Of a stretch of DNA of 39,503 nucleotides, positions 38,420-39,503 are shown piece by piece. Below the pieces are notes generated by a model, which searched no databases, was not told the origin of the DNA, and worked only from the letters and a program-made list of their open reading frames with translations. The position numbers were made by a program, and so were the translations under genes. Position 1 is the first letter of the stretch. Each line of letters opens with the position of its first letter. Source of the DNA: a virus. Location: the IMG/VR virus record IMGVR_UViG_3300033144_002727, positions 1-39,503 of that record; one strand, given 5' to 3'.

Positions 38420-38483
38420 TGCCCTGAGGGTGTGGGCGGCGGGGCGGTTAGCCACCCCCCGATGGCGATCCACCTCGCCGCCC
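38407..38483. terminator. Structured convergent intergenic region, likely bidirectional terminator
   Basis: Between convergent genes lie two nested hairpins. CCCTC (38407-38411) pairs with GAGGG (38426-38430), with inner GGG:CCC pairs. GGGCGGCG (38434-38441) pairs exactly with CGCCGCCC (38476-38483), with a smaller GC hairpin inside its loop. The first overlaps the stop codon of the plus gene. No clear T-tract follows on either strand, so termination here is inferred from position and stability. Confidence 0.5.
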
Positions 38484-38488
38484 TGTAC

Positions 38489-38935
38489 CTAAACGTCCTG
38501 CATTTGGAACATATTAAAAGCCTTCACCCAACGAATGAACTCTTCTTCGATTTCGGATTCAGGTGCGATCTCGGACCTGGAAGAAATTCCAAGTTCCCCG
38601 CATAGAGCTTTGGCGACCTCCTCTTCCCGGTCCTCATCGGAATCGTTTCCGAGAAAAAAGGACTGGAACTCCATGCTTCTGCAAAGCGCACCGGCTTTTG
38701 CGACAGAAGTATTTTTCCTTTTTGGCCCCTCGGTTGTGACTACCGGCTCTTCGTTGTCGCCTATCTGAAAAAGAACTTGCTGGAATCTAGTCCCCAGCGG
38801 AGCGTCCAGCAGTGCATCCGGGACATCGTTCGGGTGGACCGAAAACCCTACGACCCACCCGTTCTTGTCCTTTCTCAAAATCATGAGTGATGACTCAAAA
38901 GATTGAGCCGCCCTGCGCCATTGCTCTTTGTCCAT
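38489..38935 (-). CDS. Conserved small phage protein, minus-strand early group
   Basis: The 148-residue protein contains a compact beta/alpha core (about 15-65): SSLMILRKDKNGWVVGFSV, HPNDVPDALLDAPLGTRFQQ, VLFQIGDNEEP. Then comes a lysine-rich linker, a helix with AKAGALCRSMEFQSFFLG, and an acidic tail. The pattern F-x-V-H-P-x-D-x-P-x-x-L-x-x-A-P-x-G-T-R occurs in small phage proteins of the replication or early region, with no known activity. A strong GGGAGGAGGT precedes its ATG at 38935 on the minus strand. It is 19 bases downstream of the winged-helix gene, so the two form an operon read leftward toward the convergent terminator. Confidence 0.6.
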   Translation of the reverse strand: MDKEQWRRAAQSFESSLMILRKDKNGWVVGFSVHPNDVPDALLDAPLGTRFQQVLFQIGDNEEPVVTTEGPKRKNTSVAKAGALCRSMEFQSFFLGNDSDEDREEEVAKALCGELGISSRSEIAPESEIEEEFIRWVKAFNMFQMQDV

Positions 38936-38954
38936 CGCTACCTCCTCCCTGTGC

Positions 38955-39329
38955 CTACCGGGTCATGCGGTATTTCCACAGACCGCTCTTGCTTCTTGCC
39001 GAATCGATCGTGTGCCCGCCGTTTTTTTTCTTTCTCAAGTCGCGCACTCGCGCAGAAACACCTGCCTCCGAAGACCCGGTTAGCTTCGCCAACTCAAAAA
39101 GAGTCCACCACTGCCCCCTCGGGTGGGACATTATGTACTTGATCTTCTTGAGTGAAGTGCTCAATCTTTTGTAGTCAACGTCCTTCTCGTAGGTGTCCCC
39201 ATCAAACGCAAGCTCCTCTTTCGTTCTTACCTCGACATTCCTTTTCCATTCTTTGTAGTCCACGTTAGTGAGACGCTCCTTGAACATATCTATCTGATTT
39301 CCCATCCAAACAAATATCCTTTCTGTCAT
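38955..39329 (-). CDS. Winged-helix DNA-binding protein
   Basis: The 124-residue protein has a variable, charged first half (1-58) and a C-terminal winged helix (about 60-122): IKYIMSHPRGQWWTLFELAK, LTGSSEAGVSARVRDLRKKK, NGGHTIDSARSKSGLWKYRM. The W-x-T-L-x-E-L...TG-x-x-E-A-x-V-S-A-R-x-R-D-L-R-K pattern, with a recognition helix near 89-100 and a wing around 104-119, is familiar from small phage and prophage DNA-binding proteins. It may regulate early transcription or replication. AGAGGTG precedes ATG at 39329 on the minus strand. It leads the two-gene operon with 38489-38935. Confidence 0.7.
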   Translation of the reverse strand: MTERIFVWMGNQIDMFKERLTNVDYKEWKRNVEVRTKEELAFDGDTYEKDVDYKRLSTSLKKIKYIMSHPRGQWWTLFELAKLTGSSEAGVSARVRDLRKKKNGGHTIDSARSKSGLWKYRMTR

Positions 39330-39351
39330 TATTAAACACCTCTAAGTATCG

Positions 39352-39501
39352 TCACCGTTTAGTGCCACCCTCCGGATGGCCGAGCTTTTCGGTCAGCACG
39401 CAAGACCTCGGTAATGAATCAAGACGAAACGAACGCGCCCACTCAGGCGGAGCCTTGGTAACGTCTCTGTTCGACGGCATCGTGCCTATCAAATTCCATA
39501 G
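39352..39501 (-). CDS. Possible short or edge-truncated minus-strand ORF
   Basis: On the minus strand a frame is open from the right edge to a stop at 39352-39354. It contains an ATG at 39480 (42 codons: MPSNRDVTKAPPEWARSF...KLGHPEGGTKR) with AGG seven bases upstream of it. Codon use looks plausible (PPEWARSFR, LGHPEGGTKR), but the length is short and the frame also continues to the edge. It would end 22 bases before the winged-helix start codon. If not coding, this is leader or promoter DNA for the minus-strand operon; no clear promoter was found here. Confidence 0.35.
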   Translation of the reverse strand, partial: LWNLIGTMPSNRDVTKAPPEWARSFRLDSLPRSCVLTEKLGHPEGGTKR

Positions 39502-39503
39502 CT

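Noticed and set aside
1-39503. tRNA genes, CRISPR arrays, insertion sequences, integrase or lysogeny genes
   Set aside because: None was seen on either strand by reading; small tRNAs cannot be excluded without a scan, but almost all DNA is coding.

Overview
The window is a dense, almost gap-free piece of a tailed-phage genome (roughly 55 percent GC by eye). About 37 plus-strand genes lie head to tail, many joined by ATGA, TAATG or TGATG overlaps. Near 38.4 kb they meet a minus-strand group of small genes. The gene order and protein families look like a short-tailed (podovirus-like) marine phage of the broad group that includes the HTVC010P-type pelagiphages and related roseophages. That placement rests on remembered families, not a search. 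Terminase and portal genes are not seen and probably lie left of base 1. I see no tRNA, CRISPR, IS element, integrase or repressor.

Layout. 1-3.6 kb is head assembly: end of a small gene, a GroES-like co-chaperonin, scaffold, a small structural protein, a decoration-like protein and the major capsid protein, closed by a hairpin terminator. 3.7-5.4 kb holds small beta-rich virion proteins, including a tandem duplicated pair, a second terminator and a small membrane-anchored protein. 5.35-15.8 kb is neck and tail: two paralogous head-tail connector proteins flanking a 1009-residue modular jelly-roll protein, an SU10-type adaptor, a long fibre and a tail nozzle-like protein. 15.8-19.7 kb has small accessory virion proteins, a two-helix membrane protein and a Gly/Ala-rich protein. 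19.7-37.1 kb appears to encode ejected internal virion proteins: Gly-, Gln- and Pro-rich proteins, a GNAT-like protein, a protein with an N-terminal T4-type lysozyme domain, and a 3071-residue polyvalent protein. 37.1-38.15 kb is the lysis cassette: M15 endolysin, holin-like protein, i-spanin and an overlapping o-spanin. The minus strand from 38.5 kb carries a conserved phage protein, a winged-helix protein and a fragment running off the edge, probably the start of an early region.

The most interesting part is 25.9-37.1 kb. The lysozyme ORF, a 27.5-27.9 kb ORF and the 3071-codon ORF occupy frames 1, 2 and 1. None of the internal starts has a convincing ribosome-binding site, and reading frame is open across the second junction. 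They therefore look like one ancestral polyprotein of about 3.7 thousand residues interrupted by a compensating +1/-1 pair. It carries a T4-like lysozyme triad, hydrophobic segments, a HETFH metallopeptidase motif, an ADP-ribosyltransferase-like stretch, a canonical JAMM (RadC-like) motif and a C-terminal domain resembling the large-polyvalent-protein families. Seven copies of a short motif near A-T-R-x-A-G-G-(D/E)-V punctuate the domain boundaries, as expected for linkers or processing sites.
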